Positions 13,896 through 16,069 of a stretch of DNA of 16,069 nucleotides are shown in pieces. Every line of letters starts with the position of its first letter. Within the stretch, counting starts at the first letter, position 1. This DNA comes from VRUE01 sp963730315 (GTDB lineage: Bacteria > Actinomycetota > Thermoleophilia > Solirubrobacterales > 70-9), in assembly GCA_963730315.1 (NCBI GenBank), contig CAVSRD010000002.1:1-16069 (forward strand). The letters are read 5' to 3'. The notes beneath the pieces are model-generated. The model ran no database searches. It worked only from the letters and a program-made list of their open reading frames with translations, and was not told the origin of the DNA. The translations under genes were made by a program, and so were the position numbers.

Positions 13896-15487
13896 CTAGA
13901 GTCGCTTGAGCCCCTCGAGGCCGCGACCGCTTCTTGCCGCGGTAGCCGAGGCCGCCGCGCGACCTTGCGCCGGCGCGGGAAGAGGAACCAGTGCAAATAG
14001 GTCCATGCGTCGCAAAAGTGGGCGAAGTCCGACCTCTTGTATGGCACGCCGCCGCGGTTCTCCCACTTCCGGATCGCCGTCCGCAGGTCCGGCGCGAGCT
14101 CGGGGTCGATGAACGCACGGCGCATTCCCGCGGCGACCTTCACCAGTGCGAGCGACGCCTTGATGCGCTCATGGACCGGCGGATTGGTCTTGTACTTCCG
14201 GTCCGGCCGGCGCAGTACCGACCAGCCCTTCTCCCTGAGCAGCTCGGCCGAGGGCGAGCCCTTCGATCGCTCATTGTTCTGCCAGAAGCCCGAACCATCG
14301 CAGACGAGCAGCGTCCGGGTTTTGTCGTAGCCGGCGGCCTCGAGGCTCTCGGCGAAGTCGTGCTCATGGCCAGGGCAGAGGATCGCGTTGACGCCCCAGA
14401 GCAGCGGCCGAAGCGGATCGGCCTCGTTGTGGATGATTCGCTGCTCGACCGCGACGTTGTAGGGCAGCTTCTGGAAGTCCACGCCCAGGATCGCGTCGAA
14501 CGTCGAGGCTGTGGTGCTCGGCCATCCATCGAGTCGTGATGTCGCCGACCTCGGGCAGCGGCAGCTCGTTCTCGCGCGTCCAGTTGTAGAAGACGACGTC
14601 GGTGGGGTGCAGGAACTCGCCCCGGACTTCCATCGCGATCGTCCGCTCGTCGGCCTCGTCCTCGAGGTCGGTCAGCGCCTCCTGCTCGATGAACGGGTTC
14701 TTACGGTAGTCGAAGTGGAAGTACTTCGCCTTCCGGCGGCCGGCGAGCACCGCATCGTGAAAGTCGAGCACCCACATCGCCCGCGACGTCTTCGGCGGGT
14801 TGGCGGCCAGCAGGACCACGCCGCCCGTATCGACGATCGACCCGCGGGCGTTGATTAGGACGTCCTCGGACATCTTCTGGGCCTCGTTGAGGAAGACCAG
14901 GTCGGCGCCGCCCTGCTTGACGTCCTCGGAGTCGTGCGAGCTCTTCTGGAAGGCCATCGAGCCATTGAGCAGCGTGTATTCGAACCAGGGCGCGCCGCGG
15001 TCGGTGTACCACTGGCGCGCGAGGCCGCCGCGGAAGCCGCGATCGAGCTCGGCCGACTTCGCGATCGACTTCGAGACCAGCCAGACGAGCGCGCCGCCGA
15101 CGGCGACCATCATGGTGGCGGAAGCGACCGCGCCGCCGAAGTGAGTCTTCCCGCCGCGCCGGCCGCCGCCGAGCAGCGCCGACCAAACCCGCGCCGACTC
15201 CTTGCCCGGCGGCACCTCACCCGAGCAGAAATCTGCAGCCAGTCGCCCCACCATTCGAGGGTCTCGAGCTGGCCGTCGTGCACGTAGAGCCGCTTGGCCT
15301 TCGTGGCCTCGACGCCCTCGAGGTAGCGCTTGTGTCGGACATCCCACACCCCGCCGACCGCCAGGAGAGGCTCCTCGGTCGGGTAGTGGCAGATGTCAAT
15401 TCGAAGATCGACCTGGCTGCGGCCTCTTGCGAGGTCGGCCTCTGCGATTCGGTCCTCGGCAAGCTGGTCGATCGAGCGGCGCGGCAT
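13896..15487 (-). CDS. terL: Terminase large subunit, interrupted by single-base frame changes
   Basis: Three overlapping frames together make one TerL: 15487 to about 15233 (MPRRSIDQLAED to LEWWGDWLQ), about 15233 to 14510 (DFCSGEVPPGKES to WMAEHH), and about 14510 leftward (STFDAILGVDFQK to FCDAWTYLHW). Joining them by -1 and then +1 gives Walker A GGGRRGGKT (about 107-115), a Walker B-like LVFLNEAQ (about 198-204), a LAANPP coupling motif, and an RNase H-like nuclease with Asp in ILGVDF (337), Asp in CDGSG (397) and Asp in HFCDAW (493). Two further +1 steps near the end, judged from codon bias, would finish at TAG 13898-13896 (EGLKRL), for 529 residues; unshifted, the last frame ends at 13874. 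TerL powers DNA packaging and cuts the genome. As given, no single frame encodes it. Confidence 0.83.
14503..14516 (-). other. Frame change 2 in the large terminase (one base apparently extra)
   Basis: The minus strand reads CAC CAC AGC CTC. The ATPase frame ends MAEHH, and the nuclease frame (STFDAILGVDF) resumes when one base is skipped. It lies between the ATPase and nuclease domains. Confidence 0.65.
15228..15238 (-). other. Frame change 1 in the large terminase (one base apparently missing)
   Basis: The minus strand reads CTG CAG ATT TC. Protein-like sequence before it (GDWLQ) and after it (DFCSGEVPPGK) connect only if CAG is followed by GAT, that is, if a G is read twice or one G is missing. 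Confidence 0.65.
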
Positions 15488-15992
15488 CAGACAGCTCTTC
15501 GTCCCCCTTGCCTTCCAGGGTGGCGCGGTCGCCCAGGATGATCTCCTCCGCGATCCTGATGCGCGTCTTCGGCACGGTGCCGTCGATGGCCTTGGCCAGG
15601 CGGACGATCTCCTTGCCGCGCGCCTCTTCGTCCATCTTCGGATCGGTGATCACGTGGTGCATGCGCAGCGAGAGTACCGAGTTGATCCAGACGACCCTGT
15701 CGAGCGGATCCTCGGGCGGCTTGCCGAGCGCGGCGTACTCGCGGGCGTGGTCCGGCGTGCGCAGCGGCCCCTTGGGGAGCCGGTCCGCGAGCGTCGGCTT
15801 CGGCGGGCCGGCCGCCGCCTTGGCCTTGCGCCGCTCGGCGGCCTTGGCCTTCGCGGCGGCGGTGGCCTTGGCGAGCGCGGCCTTCTGCGCCGGCGTGCGT
15901 TCGCGCTTCGGCGCCGGCGCCTCGGCCGGCTTCGGTTTCACGCGGCTGGCGCGCTTCGGTTTGCGCCGGCGCGGCTTTCGGGTGGTGGCCAC
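15396..15992 (-). CDS. Probable terminase small subunit
   Basis: The start is GTG 15992; no strong Shine-Dalgarno is seen, and a nearby ATG at 15997 is in another frame. The 198-residue protein begins with about 65 very basic Lys/Ala/Pro-rich residues (MATTRKPRRRKPKRASRVKP, then AALAKATAAAKAKAAERRKA). Next come a helical acidic domain (DPLDRVVWINSVLSLRMHHV) and KEIVRLAKAIDGTVPKTRIR. It lies directly upstream of the large terminase, the usual place for the DNA-recognising small subunit. No family motif is decisive, so context carries the call. The last 30 residues overlap the terL start and have poor GC3. A missing base just before the terL ATG would end it near DEELS with a TGATG overlap. Confidence 0.6.
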   Translation of the reverse strand: MATTRKPRRRKPKRASRVKPKPAEAPAPKRERTPAQKAALAKATAAAKAKAAERRKAKAAAGPPKPTLADRLPKGPLRTPDHAREYAALGKPPEDPLDRVVWINSVLSLRMHHVITDPKMDEEARGKEIVRLAKAIDGTVPKTRIRIAEEIILGDRATLEGKGDEELSDAAPLDRPACRGPNRRGRPRKRPQPGRSSN

Positions 15993-16069
15993 TGCATCGA
16001 GGGTAGCGGGCCGATCGGCCGCTGGCGGGGCTACGGATGGGCCTGGCCGAAAACCGGATCCCGTTTTTT

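Noticed and set aside
12435..14000. Long plus-strand open frame (521 codons) opposite the portal gene, and similar plus-strand frames at 5158-6474, 2875-3933, 11019-12398 and 9647-10654
   Set aside because: These lie antisense to well-identified genes, have no ribosome sites or family motifs, and are the expected by-product of strong GC3 bias on the other strand.
16040..16069. Possible terminator or palindrome at the right edge (imperfect inverted repeat around GGATCC with a run of six T)
   Set aside because: The stem is short with a mismatch, it is cut by the window edge, and it lies upstream of the operon on the strand opposite to the genes. The 77 bases right of the small terminase show nothing else.
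1..16069. CRISPR array, tRNA, integrase, transposase, toxin-antitoxin or defence genes
   Set aside because: I saw no direct repeats with regular spacing, no tRNA-like cloverleaf and no matching protein motifs; all coding space is taken by structural phage genes.

Overview
The window is the packaging, head and contractile-tail module of a Mu-like tailed phage or prophage (myovirus). Every supported gene lies on the minus strand, so the map reads from right (16069) to left (1). The DNA is very G+C-rich, and real genes show a strong preference for G or C in the third codon position (GC3). That preference was used to choose frames and to reject the many long antisense open frames. No host gene, integrase, transposase, lysis gene or tRNA is visible. 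The sequence therefore supports only 'a phage of a high-GC bacterium' and cannot separate an integrated prophage from a virion genome.

Packaging and head (16069 to about 7650): a small-terminase-like gene; a large terminase carrying ATPase and nuclease motifs but split across frames by single-base shifts; a gp29-like portal (DUF935); a prohead protease with an in-frame nested start for a scaffold; a small decoration-type protein; a gpT-like major capsid protein; a FluMu_N-domain (gp35-like) protein; a gp36-like DUF1320 protein; a gpG-like virion morphogenesis protein; and an unrecognised 209-residue protein. A perfect-stem hairpin follows the capsid gene.

Tail (about 7650 to 1): a gp37-like DUF1834 protein, a gp38-like DUF2635 protein, the tail sheath (gpL-like), the tail tube (gpM-like), a tail assembly chaperone with a run of nine A that should give a -1 frameshift product, the tape measure, a gpN-like DNA circularisation/baseplate protein, a gpP (gp44)-like hub protein, and the start of a probable gp45-like spike gene cut by the window edge. 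Genes are tightly packed with many TGATG or ATGA overlaps, as expected for one late operon.

The two main points of interest are recoding and frame integrity. The chaperone frameshift is textbook: the -1 product ends exactly where the tape measure starts. By contrast, the terminase, the portal N-terminus and the decoration gene carry single-base frame changes that look like sequencing errors or decay. One of them makes the decoration gene read in frame into the capsid gene. No clearly new system was found. The least explained pieces are the 209-residue protein, the CxxC/CxH cluster in the protease, and the altered gene order relative to Mu.
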